64,000 nt of DNA from Acinetobacter sp. XS-4 (GTDB taxonomy: Bacteria > Pseudomonadota > Gammaproteobacteria > Pseudomonadales > Moraxellaceae): positions 2,294,001-2,358,000 of the forward strand of contig NZ_CP094657.1 of assembly GCF_023920705.1 (NCBI RefSeq), given 5' to 3'. Below, piece by piece: positions 27,499 to 37,238 of the stretch (its first letter is position 1; each line of letters starts with the position of its first letter). The position numbers were made by a program, and so were the translations under genes. The notes beneath the pieces are model-generated. The model ran no database searches. It was not told the DNA's origin and saw only the letters and a list, made by a program, of their open reading frames with translations.

Positions 27499-28113
27499 TT
27501 AAGCATATTGTTCAACACTTTGTTTAGGTAAGGCTAATGCCTGATCAATATAAGCCACTCTTAAAGTATCTCTTGAACCTAAATAGCGTTGGTAAAAGCT
27601 TGAGTTGAGAATAGCTGCTGCACCATGAGTTAACGACCAAATAGATGCCAGATAATCTCGAGTTGTCATATTGCTTTGAATCGATTCTAAATAGTGATCA
27701 GTCATGCGAATGATAATTCGTAATCGCTGTTTACGCACTTGATAAAGCTCATTAAAAAGGTGATGCACACCTTGAGCTGTAATCGAAAGTTTTTCCTCAA
27801 TTTGATGAAATAAAACTGTCCGTTCAGGATGGTGTAAATGATGCAGCATAAAAAAGGCCAAATGTTCTGGAAAGGCTTTTTCAGTATCTTGAACCATTTC
27901 GAGTAACATACGTTCATTACGAATAATCAATAGCATGTACAATTCATCTTTACTTTGAAAATGTTTGTACAAAGTTCCTTTTGCTAAATCAAGCTCAGCA
28001 GCCAAGACATCAAGTGTCATTCCAGCTTCGCCATTTTCTAGCAATAATTGCTCCGCAACCTGAAATATTAATACTTCTCTTGCTCGGAACTGAGCCTGAC
28101 GATCCATCTTCAC
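27499..28113 (-). CDS. TetR-family transcriptional regulator
   Basis: A 204-residue TetR-type regulator. The N-terminal helix-turn-helix (residues about 12-58) reads LLENGEAGMTLDVLAAELD, then LAKGTLYKHFQSKDELYMLL, the family signature. The C-terminal ligand domain has no recognisable specificity. It lies 30 bases after tatD and 9 bases before gspH in the same orientation, so it is probably part of this long operon and may or may not control the secretion genes. An internal ATG at 28107 is an alternative start. Confidence 0.87.
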   Translation of the reverse strand: MKMDRQAQFRAREVLIFQVAEQLLLENGEAGMTLDVLAAELDLAKGTLYKHFQSKDELYMLLIIRNERMLLEMVQDTEKAFPEHLAFFMLHHLHHPERTVLFHQIEEKLSITAQGVHHLFNELYQVRKQRLRIIIRMTDHYLESIQSNMTTRDYLASIWSLTHGAAAILNSSFYQRYLGSRDTLRVAYIDQALALPKQSVEQYA

Positions 28114-28143
28114 GCAATTACTCTCTTATATAGTTTCTATAAC

Positions 28144-28917
28144 TTAAATCGCTTTTAGCAAGTTCTCAAAATTTTGTGAGGTGATCATTGCAATTTCCTC
28201 AACCGATTTATCATATACATCGCTGAGCGCTTTGGCTACATAAGGCACATATTTTGGCTCATTTGTTTTACCGCGATATGGCACAGGTGCTAAATAAGGA
28301 CTATCTGTTTCAATTAAAAGTCGATCTAGTGGAACTTGTTTAGCTACATCACGCAAGTCTTGTGCATTTTTAAATGACACAATACCTGAAAAAGAAATGT
28401 AATAACCACAATCCAGCACAGCTTTAGCAGTTTCCCAATCCTCAGTAAAACAATGCAAAATTCCATGAGTAGAGTTTTCAGCGCGAATAATATCTACCGT
28501 ATCATGCTTTGCTGAACGTGTATGAACAACGACTGGTTTTTTTACAGTTTTCGAAGCTTGGATATGTCTGGCAAAACATGCCTTTTGCTCTTCAATAAAA
28601 TCTATACTGTGATAATAATCCAATCCAGTTTCACCCAGAGCCCATACTTTTTCTGATCGAGCTAACTCGATCAAATGTTCAGTTGTTGCACGTGCCATCG
28701 TATCCACATCCTCACAAGGATGCACCCCTACCGTATATCCAACATCTTCATGCCTCTTTGCAATTTCTGCTAATGCAATATGGTCATCAAGATCAACGGA
28801 TATTGCCATAAATTTAGACACGCCTTCAGCTCGTGCTGCAGCGAGCGCAAGGTCCAGATCACCGTTGTAGGGCGTTAAATCTAACATCGTTAAATGGCAA
28901 TGCGTATCAACAAACAC
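28144..28917 (-). CDS. tatD: TatD-family metal-dependent hydrolase
   Basis: A 257-residue TatD/YcfH-type hydrolase with a TIM-barrel fold. The metal-binding HxH is at the N-terminus (FVDTHCHLTML), followed by GVHPCEDV, GETGLDYY, VHTRSA, LHCFTEDW and IETDSPYLAP, each carrying a metal or active-site residue. TatD proteins act as 3'-5' DNases or D-aminoacyl-tRNA deacylases; the YcfH-like group is less defined. The start is GTG at 28917 with AGGAT 6 bases upstream. It follows pilZ and holB, the same order as in Pseudomonas. Confidence 0.92.
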   Translation of the reverse strand: MFVDTHCHLTMLDLTPYNGDLDLALAAARAEGVSKFMAISVDLDDHIALAEIAKRHEDVGYTVGVHPCEDVDTMARATTEHLIELARSEKVWALGETGLDYYHSIDFIEEQKACFARHIQASKTVKKPVVVHTRSAKHDTVDIIRAENSTHGILHCFTEDWETAKAVLDCGYYISFSGIVSFKNAQDLRDVAKQVPLDRLLIETDSPYLAPVPYRGKTNEPKYVPYVAKALSDVYDKSVEEIAMITSQNFENLLKAI

Positions 28918-28934
28918 TTTTATATCCTATTTGA

Positions 28935-29276
28935 TTACATAGTATAACTTGGACGGTCTAGAGACATACTACCAGCCAAAACTCTTTCTGCCTCAGCTTT
29001 ATAGTAAACTCCCTTATCTCCACTTAATTGAATAGCAAAACCTTGGGGTTTAAATCCGCTCTGTTTGTGTGATATCCAAATCACCTTACCAGTAAGAGGA
29101 ATTTTTTGAGATTGCTCAGGCAAAGTAGCTAAAATGAAAATTTCTTGTCCCATTTTTACTTTTTGTTTTGAGGGTACAAATAGGCCTCCACCTTGTACAT
29201 ATCCCATATAGCTTGCTTGCAAAGTAGCTCTATCAGGAATATTTACCTGAATAATCCCCCCCATTTGCGGCTGCAT
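28935..29276 (-). CDS. pilZ: Type IV pilus protein PilZ
   Basis: A 113-residue single-domain PilZ protein. The start MQPQMGGIIQVNIPDRATL and the core GYVQGGGLFVPS and GKVIWI fit PilZ itself, the pilus-biogenesis protein of Pseudomonas and Xanthomonas that does not bind cyclic di-GMP; the RxxxR binding motif is indeed missing. In Pseudomonas pilZ also lies between holB and tatD, as here. It acts in the cytoplasm with the pilus ATPase PilB and FimX-like proteins. AAGGGGAAG precedes the ATG. It follows holB by 10 bases. Confidence 0.9.
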   Translation of the reverse strand: MQPQMGGIIQVNIPDRATLQASYMGYVQGGGLFVPSKQKVKMGQEIFILATLPEQSQKIPLTGKVIWISHKQSGFKPQGFAIQLSGDKGVYYKAEAERVLAGSMSLDRPSYTM

Positions 29277-29286
29277 AATCTTCCCC

Positions 29287-30267
29287 TTAAATATTCATTA
29301 ACGTTATAAACAATTGATCTATAATAAGTTGACTTTGTACATTTTGCTCAACAAGCTTTTTCGCTTGTTGTATTTCACTATAAATATTAAATAAGCTTTC
29401 TAAGTCGTAATATGGACTCAATTGATCAAAATCTAAATCCGTATTTTTTTGTGGTTGATTTAGCTTGACACAAATTAAATCTCCCAACAAGTACTCAAAA
29501 AGTACGATAAAATCGCTAAAACTTAATTCTTTTTGCCATTTTCCCGAGAAAAATAAAGGCATATTTTTTTGAGCTACAATTTTTAGCCAGTCATTTAAGA
29601 AAATCTGTCGTTTAGTAAACCAATCACTTTTTGCAATTTCTATTGCTTGTAAAGGCATATCATTAGATAGACCAAGCAATAAATCAGGTTGTACTTCTGC
29701 AATTTCAGATAAATGCTCATTCAAATATGAAGTAGCCTGTTCATATGAAATGCGATCTAAAGCAAAGTGCTGCAATCGGCTACGAATAGTGGCTGGTAAT
29801 TTAAGGTAGTGATCAGCCAATAAAATTAAAACAACACGCTCACCTGGTTCTTCTAAGGTTTTTAATAATGCATTTGAGGATGCTAAGTTAAGAGCTTCAG
29901 CAGGCTCAATAAGAATAACTCTCCAGCCCTCTCCAGTTTGTTGCACGAAAGGCAGTAAATCTCGAATCTTTTCGATTTTTATTTTTGCATTTTGCTTTTT
30001 ATTTTCTTCATCTGTTGTGATATGGACATAATTGGGATGGGTGTCTGATTTTAACCATTGACAGCTGCTACACTCACCACAAGCGCCATGAGACTGCTTA
30101 TTAAGACAAAGCACCCATGCCAAAAAATGCTTAGCAAAAGCATGTTTCCCACAGCCTTGCTTGCCATAAAATAATAGGCCATGTCCAATATTGGGAAACC
30201 TTGTTGTTAAGGTATCCCATGTTGTTTTCTGCCAAGGATAAACCTTTGAGGTTACATTCGGATTCAT
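29287..30267 (-). CDS. holB: DNA polymerase III delta-prime subunit
   Basis: A 326-residue clamp-loader subunit. A modified P-loop (LLFYGKQGCGKHAFAKHFL, about residues 29-47) is followed by the four-cysteine zinc module (CLNKQSHGACGECSSC) and the SRC-like motif of clamp loaders (TIRSRLQHF). Delta-prime is the rigid stator of the DnaX clamp loader that opens the beta clamp. The length matches E. coli HolB (334). It lies between kdsB and pilZ with gaps of 13 and 10 bases. No strong ribosome site precedes the ATG. Confidence 0.94.
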   Translation of the reverse strand: MNPNVTSKVYPWQKTTWDTLTTRFPNIGHGLLFYGKQGCGKHAFAKHFLAWVLCLNKQSHGACGECSSCQWLKSDTHPNYVHITTDEENKKQNAKIKIEKIRDLLPFVQQTGEGWRVILIEPAEALNLASSNALLKTLEEPGERVVLILLADHYLKLPATIRSRLQHFALDRISYEQATSYLNEHLSEIAEVQPDLLLGLSNDMPLQAIEIAKSDWFTKRQIFLNDWLKIVAQKNMPLFFSGKWQKELSFSDFIVLFEYLLGDLICVKLNQPQKNTDLDFDQLSPYYDLESLFNIYSEIQQAKKLVEQNVQSQLIIDQLFITLMNI

Positions 30268-30280
30268 TAAAAATTAACGC

Positions 30281-31042
30281 TTATTCAAAAGATTCGACAG
30301 GCATATTATTTAAGCGATCGAGATCAGCTTGAGTGTCCACACCAGGTGGTAAATTTGCTTGAGCAACAGCAATCGCAATACGATGTCCATTTTCTAAAAC
30401 ACGCAATTGTTCAAGACTTTCTAACTTTTCAAGCTTACCCATATCCCAGGTCACATATTCTTGCAATAAGCTCACTCGATACGCATATAAACCTAAATGA
30501 CGAAATGCTTGTGCATGTAAAGTCGGTTCATCATGCTTCGCCCCATCCCGATCGTAAGGGATAGTTGCCCGGCTAAAATATAAAGCTTCATTTTGTTTAG
30601 ACATGACTACTTTTACAATGCTATCGCGCTGAAATTCATCTAAGGTATGAATAGGCTCACACAACGTCGACATTGAACAATTTGGTTTATCAACCAAAAG
30701 TTTTGCAACTTGCTTAACAAGTTGGGCCGGCAATAAAGGTTCATCTCCCTGAACATTTACAATAATGTCATTAGCATCCCAACCTTTAATGCGCGCAACT
30801 TCGCTTAATCGGTCTGTTCCTGATGGATGATCAGGACTCGTGAGAACAACATCTACACCATCTGCACGACAAATCTCAGCAATACGTTCATCATCTGTTG
30901 CCACACATAGATCATCAAAACCTTCGACTTTTTTGGCTTGATCCACTACACGTAAAATCATAGGACGGTCATGAATAAGCAACAATGGTTTACCTGGCAA
31001 ACGCGAACTTGAGAAGCGTGCTGGAATGACGATGTGTTTCAT
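30281..31042 (-). CDS. kdsB: 3-deoxy-manno-octulosonate cytidylyltransferase
   Basis: A 253-residue CMP-Kdo synthetase that activates Kdo for addition to lipid A, a cytoplasmic step of lipo-oligosaccharide synthesis. The nucleotide-binding motif [16 protein letters not shown] is at the N-terminus, [10 protein letters not shown] carries the metal-binding Asp, and [13 protein letters not shown] and HLGLYAYR are Kdo-site segments. It follows lpxK by 9 bases and precedes holB. A GGAAGAAAAA ribosome site lies just before the ATG. Confidence 0.97.
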   Translation of the reverse strand: MKHIVIPARFSSSRLPGKPLLLIHDRPMILRVVDQAKKVEGFDDLCVATDDERIAEICRADGVDVVLTSPDHPSGTDRLSEVARIKGWDANDIIVNVQGDEPLLPAQLVKQVAKLLVDKPNCSMSTLCEPIHTLDEFQRDSIVKVVMSKQNEALYFSRATIPYDRDGAKHDEPTLHAQAFRHLGLYAYRVSLLQEYVTWDMGKLEKLESLEQLRVLENGHRIAIAVAQANLPPGVDTQADLDRLNNMPVESFE

Positions 31043-31051
31043 TTTTTCTTC

Positions 31052-32062
31052 CTAAGATAATTGGATATCAAGTTGTTGCAGTTGCTGCGTTAAAACCTGA
31101 TAACACTTTACAGACAGGATAGCTTTAACAGGAACAACCCAAATAGGCTGTTTAAATTCCGGATTTTTTTCAAGCAATGGTAATAATTTAACCGCATCTT
31201 TTTCAGTTGTAATAAGTGGCAGTTCATCATTAAAAATTAAATCATCGATTGAGTAATCATGATGGTCACGAAACGCATGTTCTTGAAATTGTTTCAAGCC
31301 TAAATCTTTAAGTGTTTGATAAAAACGCTGCGGAAAGCCAATACCCACCACAGCATGATAATTACTTTGAGGATTAAAACTGTGTTCGAACCTTGGCGAA
31401 GGATTGAGTAAATATGGCTGTCCAGTCTCAAGATGCATATTTAATTCTGTAGTTGGTTTATACGCATGTTCAATTACTGTCCCAGCCTCTAAACGCTCAA
31501 CTGGCTCCCTAAGATATCCTTCAGGTAATAGTTTTTTATTTCCTAAGCCACGATTTTGGTCGAGTACAATCCACTCGATTTGTCGTCCCAGTGCCCAATG
31601 CTGCAAACCATCATCACTAATAATTAAATCTACGGATGTTGATGCTAATAAGAGTTCTATTGCAGCCTGCCTATTAGGACCTACTGCCATTGGTACACTT
31701 GTCGATTGAACAATTAATGCAGGTTCATCTCCAACCTGAGTTGCTTGAGCACCCGAAGTAACCAACATTGGAAAAGGACCTGTACCACCATACCCACGGC
31801 TAATGACCCCAACTTTGACATTATGCTGTTGTAGATAATTCACCAGTTGTATTAATAATGGAGTTTTTCCACTTCCACCCACAGTAATATTACCAATCAC
31901 CATGACAGGTACAGGTGCCTTATAAACTTTTTTTAAACCCGCAGTATAAAAATTACGATTTAATAGAAACCCAGCACGATACAAACAAGATAATGGGCGT
32001 AAGGCAATCAACCAACTCGATTGCTTATTCCATGCATTCTGGATCAGCTGGGCCAATGACAT
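31052..32062 (-). CDS. lpxK: Tetraacyldisaccharide 4'-kinase
   Basis: A 336-residue lipid A kinase. A Walker A loop (VIGNITVGGSGKTPLLIQLV, about residues 56-75) and a second conserved segment (DVDLIISDDGLQHWAL-type: STSVDLIISDDGLQHW) give the catalytic Asp and His. It phosphorylates the 4' position of the lipid A precursor at the inner face of the inner membrane; an N-terminal hydrophobic helix (SWLIALRPLSCLYRAGFLL) anchors it. It starts 2 bases after msbA, whose product flips the finished molecule. Confidence 0.96.
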   Translation of the reverse strand: MSLAQLIQNAWNKQSSWLIALRPLSCLYRAGFLLNRNFYTAGLKKVYKAPVPVMVIGNITVGGSGKTPLLIQLVNYLQQHNVKVGVISRGYGGTGPFPMLVTSGAQATQVGDEPALIVQSTSVPMAVGPNRQAAIELLLASTSVDLIISDDGLQHWALGRQIEWIVLDQNRGLGNKKLLPEGYLREPVERLEAGTVIEHAYKPTTELNMHLETGQPYLLNPSPRFEHSFNPQSNYHAVVGIGFPQRFYQTLKDLGLKQFQEHAFRDHHDYSIDDLIFNDELPLITTEKDAVKLLPLLEKNPEFKQPIWVVPVKAILSVKCYQVLTQQLQQLDIQLS

Positions 32063-32064
32063 GC

Positions 32065-33792
32065 TTAGTTATCCTCAAAATTACGCTGATGTAATTGATA
32101 ATAAGCACCATGTTTTTCAAGAAGCTCTTTATGTGTACCTTGCTCAACAATTTTCCCTTGATCCATCACTACAATACGATCAGCATTTTCAATTGTTGAT
32201 AACCGGTGTGCAATAACGATCGTTGTACGGTCTTGCATCGCTTCATCAAATGCCTGCTGGATAAAATGTTCAGATTCATTATCGAGAGCACTTGTAGCTT
32301 CATCTAAAATTAGAATTGGAGCATTCTTTAAAATTGCTCGAGCAATTGCAATTCGCTGACGCTGACCACCTGATAGGTTTAGACCTTGCGCACCCAAAAC
32401 AGTGTCATAACCATTTGGCAAATTCATAATGAAGTCATGTGCATAGGCTGCTTTTGCTGCTGCATAGATTTTTTCATCTGATGCGCCTTCCAACTGACCA
32501 TATGCAATATTTTCACGAACGGTACGGTTAAACAATATAACCTGTTGATTTACCATTGCAATTTGCGTACGCAGACTAGAAAGCTCAATATCATTAATTG
32601 GCAAATCATCTAAATAAATTTGTCCACTCGATACTTCTTGAAAACGTACCAACATGTTAACTAATGAACTTTTACCCGCCCCTGAACGACCAACCAATGC
32701 CACAGTTTGACCTGGAAGAATATCCAAAGAAAAATCTTTAATAGCTGATACACCATCAGCATAATTTAATGTCACATGATCAAAACGAATTGCACCATTT
32801 AATTTAGGCTTCAATTGGCCATTGTTTTGCTCTTCAGGTAAATCTAGTAATTCAAAAACAGAATGAGCTGCTGCTAAACCACGTTGTAACTTTTCATTTA
32901 CATCAGTCAAGCTTTTAACTGGTTTTGCTAACAGCCCAGCCGCTGTAAGGTAGGCTACAAATTCACCAGCACTTGTAGTGCCTAAAATTTGAGGTCGTAA
33001 AGCTAGCCATACGATAAGCGCCATAGCACAAGCCATTACCACCTGAACAACTGGACTATTCAGGTTTTGTACAATCACCATTTTTAAACCACGTTTTAAG
33101 TTCTCTTCCGATGACTTATAGAAACGTTTTTGTTCAGATTCTTCACCAGCAAAAGTCTTTACTACAGCATTACCATTAATACTTTCTTGGACAACATGGT
33201 TCACATCACCCATCGTATCTTGAACTTGTAACGAAAGCTTTCGCATACGTTTCGAAGCTTTACGTACCAATACACCAATTACTGGTAAAAACACAAAAAC
33301 GCATAAGGTAAGACGCCAATTGGTATAGAACAGATAGCCTAATAGTCCAATAGTAATCATCCCATCCCTAACAATGGTTCTTAATGATTCCGAAGAAGCA
33401 GCTGTTAGCTGTTCAACGTTATACATAATTTTGGCAGTAATATGACCAGATGAATTATCTAAGTAATATTGTGCTGGGAGTCTTAAAAGTTTCGCATAAA
33501 CTTCCTGACGAATACTAAAAACTAAACTACGGGAAATCACCGCAGTATAGTAGCCGCCCATAAATAGGCCTAAGCCGCGGAAGAATACTAATAAAATAAT
33601 TAATAATGGGAACCAATCCAAATCTGCTCTACTACTGTTTTGGATTGCATCAATAATAAATTTAATCAATTTAGCAACGGAAACTTCTGTTGCTGAGTTA
33701 ATACCGAACCCGATAAGTACTAATAAGGCCACGCCCCAATAAGGTTTTAAATAGGCTAAGAGACGCGTATAAACCTTAAAATCTTGATTCAC
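32065..33792 (-). CDS. msbA: Lipid A export ABC transporter MsbA
   Basis: A 575-residue half-transporter with six N-terminal membrane segments (residues 1 to about 310) and a C-terminal ATPase (about 335-575). Motifs seen are Walker A GRSGAGKSSLV, signature LSGGQRQRIAIARA, Walker B ILILDEATSALD and switch His in IAHRLST. It flips core-lipid A across the inner membrane. Neighbours lpxK, kdsB and an exbB/exbD pair make this a lipo-oligosaccharide operon. The start overlaps the exbD stop by 4 bases. The length is typical of MsbA (about 580). Confidence 0.95.
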   Translation of the reverse strand: MNQDFKVYTRLLAYLKPYWGVALLVLIGFGINSATEVSVAKLIKFIIDAIQNSSRADLDWFPLLIILLVFFRGLGLFMGGYYTAVISRSLVFSIRQEVYAKLLRLPAQYYLDNSSGHITAKIMYNVEQLTAASSESLRTIVRDGMITIGLLGYLFYTNWRLTLCVFVFLPVIGVLVRKASKRMRKLSLQVQDTMGDVNHVVQESINGNAVVKTFAGEESEQKRFYKSSEENLKRGLKMVIVQNLNSPVVQVVMACAMALIVWLALRPQILGTTSAGEFVAYLTAAGLLAKPVKSLTDVNEKLQRGLAAAHSVFELLDLPEEQNNGQLKPKLNGAIRFDHVTLNYADGVSAIKDFSLDILPGQTVALVGRSGAGKSSLVNMLVRFQEVSSGQIYLDDLPINDIELSSLRTQIAMVNQQVILFNRTVRENIAYGQLEGASDEKIYAAAKAAYAHDFIMNLPNGYDTVLGAQGLNLSGGQRQRIAIARAILKNAPILILDEATSALDNESEHFIQQAFDEAMQDRTTIVIAHRLSTIENADRIVVMDQGKIVEQGTHKELLEKHGAYYQLHQRNFEDN

Positions 33793-34217
33793 TCAGAAAA
33801 ACCTCTAGAAGGAACTTTGGTACTAATATTGATGTTAACAAAACCGAGTTGTCCTGCCACATCCATAACGCGAATTACATCCTGATGAGACGCTTTGGCA
33901 TCCGCAGCAATGATGAACATAAAGTCACGGTGCTCTTGAGCAACTTGCTTAATTACAGTACTCAGATCAGCAACCTCTTTAGATGAAAGCGCTTGACCAT
34001 TCACAGCATAATGACCAGCAGAGTCTACCACGACTTCAATTTTATGATCGTACTGTTTTGGTGGAACACCTTGTGCATCTGGTAATGTTAAATTGATCCG
34101 ACTTGGCTGATTAAAAGTGGTCGACAGCAATAAAAAAACCAAAATGAATAGCAAACAGTCAATCATAGGCGTTAAATTGATATGAATGTCTTCAACCTGA
34201 GAACGTTTAAATTTCAT
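33789..34217 (-). CDS. exbD: ExbD/TolR-family protein
   Basis: A 142-residue ExbD/TolR protein with one membrane helix (INLTPMIDCLLFILVFLLLST) that keeps the proton-path Asp (IDCL), and a C-terminal periplasmic domain (DFMFIIAADAKASHQDVIRVM). It pairs with the exbB-type gene 14 bases upstream. In Pseudomonas and other genera the same pair precedes msbA/lpxK/kdsB, but its link to envelope lipid transport is unproven. It is separate from the tonB-linked exbD genes at 8528 and 8970. It overlaps msbA by 4 bases. Confidence 0.92.
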   Translation of the reverse strand: MKFKRSQVEDIHINLTPMIDCLLFILVFLLLSTTFNQPSRINLTLPDAQGVPPKQYDHKIEVVVDSAGHYAVNGQALSSKEVADLSTVIKQVAQEHRDFMFIIAADAKASHQDVIRVMDVAGQLGFVNINISTKVPSRGFSE

Positions 34218-34231
34218 CTGGCGTCCACCTC

Positions 34232-34867
34232 TTAACCAACACGGCGATGTTCAGCTACAGACGAAGAACGCTTATAAAACAATGAGGCATGAAATAAGGT
34301 CGATTGCTGCTCTAATTCAGCAATATAATCTTGCACCACTCTTTGAAAGTAGCGATAAGCAATTAAAGCAGGAATTGCAATTAACATTCCCACAGCAGTG
34401 GTAATTAATGCTTTAGAGATACCTGGTATCATTAAACTTGGACTACCAGCCGATCCAAAATCAATCACAAGAAATGACTCAATAATTCCCACTACAGTAC
34501 CAAGCAACCCTAAAAGCGGCGCTACAGCACTTAAAGTACCCAAGAAATTAATATTTTTTTCTAAATAGGAAATTTCTTGAGAAGCTGCAACTTCCATTTG
34601 CGCGCGAGCAAATTGCTCACCATGTTCGCGATGCTCAAAGCCTGCTTTTAAAATATGTCCCAATGCACTATTTTGCACTTCTACATTTTGTTCTAAACTT
34701 TCCACTATATCTTCAGCTCTTAAAGAGCTCTTACCGCTTAATGCTTCGGGTAGAACTTGTGAACGTCTTAACCGAACAAAACGTTCAATACTGATCGCAA
34801 CAGTTAAAATTGAGCATAGAATTAAAGGCAGCATCAACCAGCCACCCGCTCTCACAAGTTCCCACAT
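34232..34867 (-). CDS. exbB: ExbB/TolQ/MotA-family proton channel protein
   Basis: A 211-residue short ExbB-type protein with three membrane segments: an N-terminal one (GGWLMLPLILCSILTVAISI), and two in the conserved core (NFLGTLSAVAPLLGLLGTVVG and ISKALITTAVGMLIAIPALIA). It has no signal or proline-rich extension, unlike the copy at 7631-8512. With the adjacent exbD it forms a proton-driven motor whose client is unclear; location before msbA suggests an envelope role. GGGGAAG precedes the ATG. It is probably the first gene of the msbA-lpxK-kdsB operon, 50 bp after parB. Confidence 0.92.
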   Translation of the reverse strand: MWELVRAGGWLMLPLILCSILTVAISIERFVRLRRSQVLPEALSGKSSLRAEDIVESLEQNVEVQNSALGHILKAGFEHREHGEQFARAQMEVAASQEISYLEKNINFLGTLSAVAPLLGLLGTVVGIIESFLVIDFGSAGSPSLMIPGISKALITTAVGMLIAIPALIAYRYFQRVVQDYIAELEQQSTLFHASLFYKRSSSVAEHRRVG

Positions 34868-34917
34868 ATGTTCTTCCCCAAGAATATAAAATTAGAAATA
34901 CATGACCCAACTGCAAA

Positions 34918-35805
34918 TTATTCTGGCAAGCAAATATTTAAAATGCCATCTAACTCATCCAAGGTATGATAATGAATAACAAGTTTACCCTTACCTTTTT
35001 GGTTATGATCAATTTTTACATTAGCGCCAAAACGCTCTGATAGTTTTTGTGTCAATTGCTCAATATCTGGTGCTACAGGCGCTTTTTCCTTTTCCTGCTT
35101 AGGCTCACTTCTATCACGCACCAATTGCTCTGTTTGACGAACGGACAATCCTTTCTCAATTACAATTTTAGCAACTTCTAATTGATCTTTACCTTTCAAT
35201 GTCAAAATTGCTCGAGCGTGCCCCATATCAAGCTGGCCTTGCTGCATGAAATCTTTAATATCATCAGCCAAACTCAACAACCGCAACAGATTACTGACAG
35301 TAGTACGTGCTTTACCAACCGTGTCGGCAATTTCCTGATGGCTTAAACCAAATTCATCATGAAAGCGCTGTAGAGCTATTGCTTGATCAATCGGATTTAA
35401 ATCTTGACGCTGAATGTTTTCAATTAAGGCTAATGCAATTGCAACCTGATCATTTAAATCACGAACAATTGCTGGAATTTCAGTTAAGCCCGCAATTTGT
35501 GCTGCACGCCAACGACGTTCACCCGCAATGATTTCAAATGGATGAGCTTCATCATCAACTGGACGGATGACAATAGGCTGCATCACGCCATGTTTTTCAA
35601 TAGAAGATGCTAACTCTTGTAAATCATGCTCATGAATAAAACGACGTGGTTGATATTCACCACGTTTCAGTAAATTCACATCAACTTGCTTTAACTGTCC
35701 GTGGTCTAACGCCTGTGCTTCCAGTTGTAGTTTTTCTTTTTGAATTGAACCAAGTAATGCATCTAAACCACGTCCTTTAGCCAATCCGCGTTTTTTGATG
35801 CTCAT
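34918..35805 (-). CDS. parB: Chromosome-partitioning protein ParB
   Basis: A 295-residue ParB/Spo0J protein. The N-terminal CTPase-type domain contains GERRWRAAQIAGLTEIPAIV (about residues 92-111) and ENIQRQDLNPIDQA, followed by a helix-turn-helix (LSHQEIADTVGKARTTVSNLLRLL) and a C-terminal dimer segment. It loads at parS sites as a CTP-dependent sliding clamp and works with ParA in origin segregation. It overlaps parA by 4 bases (ATGA). No full consensus parS was seen in the window; a half-site is noted at 37284-37299. Confidence 0.96.
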   Translation of the reverse strand: MSIKKRGLAKGRGLDALLGSIQKEKLQLEAQALDHGQLKQVDVNLLKRGEYQPRRFIHEHDLQELASSIEKHGVMQPIVIRPVDDEAHPFEIIAGERRWRAAQIAGLTEIPAIVRDLNDQVAIALALIENIQRQDLNPIDQAIALQRFHDEFGLSHQEIADTVGKARTTVSNLLRLLSLADDIKDFMQQGQLDMGHARAILTLKGKDQLEVAKIVIEKGLSVRQTEQLVRDRSEPKQEKEKAPVAPDIEQLTQKLSERFGANVKIDHNQKGKGKLVIHYHTLDELDGILNICLPE

Positions 35806-36584
35806 ACTTTACTTCCTTTCTTCACTTTACTTCTCTTTAACATCTCAGCTGCAAGATTTAAGTATGCAACCGCACCTTTAGAACTTTTTTCGAAATAGAT
35901 AACAGGTAACCCGTGTGCTGGTGCTTCTGCTAAGCGAACATTTCGTGGAACAACAGTATCATAAAGTTTTTTGCCGAAATATTGCTCTAGTTCTGCTGAC
36001 ACATCGCGTGTTAAAGCATTTCGTGCATCGTACATCGTACGTAATACACCAATAATTTCTAAATCAGGATTGAGTGCTTTTTGAATACGATCAATAGTCT
36101 GAGTTAAATCAGCCAAACCCTCTAGCGCATAATATTCACATTGCATTGGAATAATGACACTATCTACAGCCGCCAAAGCATTGACAGTAATCAAACTCAA
36201 ACTTGGAGCACAATCCACAATGATATAGTCAAATGAGTTCCTGATTTCATTCAAAGCGTTCTTTAGAATGAATTCACGACCTTCCTGCTCTGCTATAGCG
36301 AGCTCTACACCTGAAAGCTCACGATTGGAGCCTAGAACTTTATATCCAACTTCTGCTTTTTGAATGGCTGTTTCAATTGGAACTTCGCCAAGAAGAACAT
36401 CTGTAATTGAATACAAAAGATCGTTCTTTTGAATACCAGACCCCATCGTAGCATTACCTTGTGAGTCCATATCTACAAGTAATACACGTTTTTTTAATAC
36501 AGCTAGAGACGCTGCAAGATTTACTGCAGTCGTTGTTTTACCAACACCACCCTTTTGGTTTGCAATCGCAATAATTTGAGCCAT
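35802..36584 (-). CDS. parA: Chromosome-partitioning ATPase ParA (Soj)
   Basis: A 260-residue Walker-type ParA. The deviant Walker A is NQKGGVGKTTTAVNLAASLA at the extreme N-terminus (signature Lys in KGGVGK), and YIIVDCAPSLSLIT is Walker B. The short N-terminus without a helix-turn-helix is typical of chromosomal Soj/ParA rather than plasmid type Ia proteins. It forms gradients on the nucleoid that pull ParB-parS complexes. It lies 21 bases after rsmG and overlaps parB: the conserved rsmG-parA-parB order. Confidence 0.97.
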   Translation of the reverse strand: MAQIIAIANQKGGVGKTTTAVNLAASLAVLKKRVLLVDMDSQGNATMGSGIQKNDLLYSITDVLLGEVPIETAIQKAEVGYKVLGSNRELSGVELAIAEQEGREFILKNALNEIRNSFDYIIVDCAPSLSLITVNALAAVDSVIIPMQCEYYALEGLADLTQTIDRIQKALNPDLEIIGVLRTMYDARNALTRDVSAELEQYFGKKLYDTVVPRNVRLAEAPAHGLPVIYFEKSSKGAVAYLNLAAEMLKRSKVKKGSKV

Positions 36585-36605
36585 GGTAACCTTAATACTT
36601 TTTAT

Positions 36606-37238
36606 TTAGATACGTTGAAGTAAAAGTAAATGACGTTGTTCATCAAGTCTTGGTACGCGCAGTTCAATCACTTTACATGAAAAGTCCTGCTTGAGCTGCT
36701 CAATTTCCTCAACTGGCACTACACCTTTCATCGCTGCGATTATACTGCTCTGATGAAGATATGGCTGAGCTGCATCTACAAAGTCCGTTAAAGAAGCAAA
36801 AGCTCGACTTGTTATGACGTCAAACTGGCCAAGCTCATCAATTGTATCTTGATTCTCAACACGTGTTTGTACTGCCACAACATTACTCAATTTAAGATCA
36901 GCAATAAATTGCTTCAAAAAACGAATTTTTTTACCATTAGAATCTAAAAGAACACATTGGCGTTGAGGCTGACAAAGAGCAATAATCATGCCAGGCATAC
37001 CACCACCTGTACCCACATCAAGTAGTCTACCTTCAGGTAAGTCATTTAAAATACTTAGACTATCCAACAAATGCTTCACTAACATTTCTTTCGGATCACG
37101 AATTGCTGTCAGATTATATGCTTTATTCCAAAGTACCAAAGCATCTTGATATTTTAACAATAATGCCAAAGCTTCATCGCTAAGCGATAAACCTAATTTT
37201 TGACTACCCTGTTGTAACTCTTGAAAAAACGGATGCAT
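36606..37238 (-). CDS. rsmG: 16S rRNA m7G527 methyltransferase
   Basis: A 210-residue RsmG (GidB) methyltransferase that makes m7G527 in 16S rRNA, a site linked to streptomycin response. The SAM-binding motif is LLDVGTGGGMPGMIIAL (about residues 69-85); ILNDLPEGRL precedes it and VITSRAFASLTDF is the family catalytic region. The length is standard (about 207). It begins the rsmG-parA-parB block. The promoter must lie in the 87-bp gap before murU. Confidence 0.97.
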   Translation of the reverse strand: MHPFFQELQQGSQKLGLSLSDEALALLLKYQDALVLWNKAYNLTAIRDPKEMLVKHLLDSLSILNDLPEGRLLDVGTGGGMPGMIIALCQPQRQCVLLDSNGKKIRFLKQFIADLKLSNVVAVQTRVENQDTIDELGQFDVITSRAFASLTDFVDAAQPYLHQSSIIAAMKGVVPVEEIEQLKQDFSCKVIELRVPRLDEQRHLLLLQRI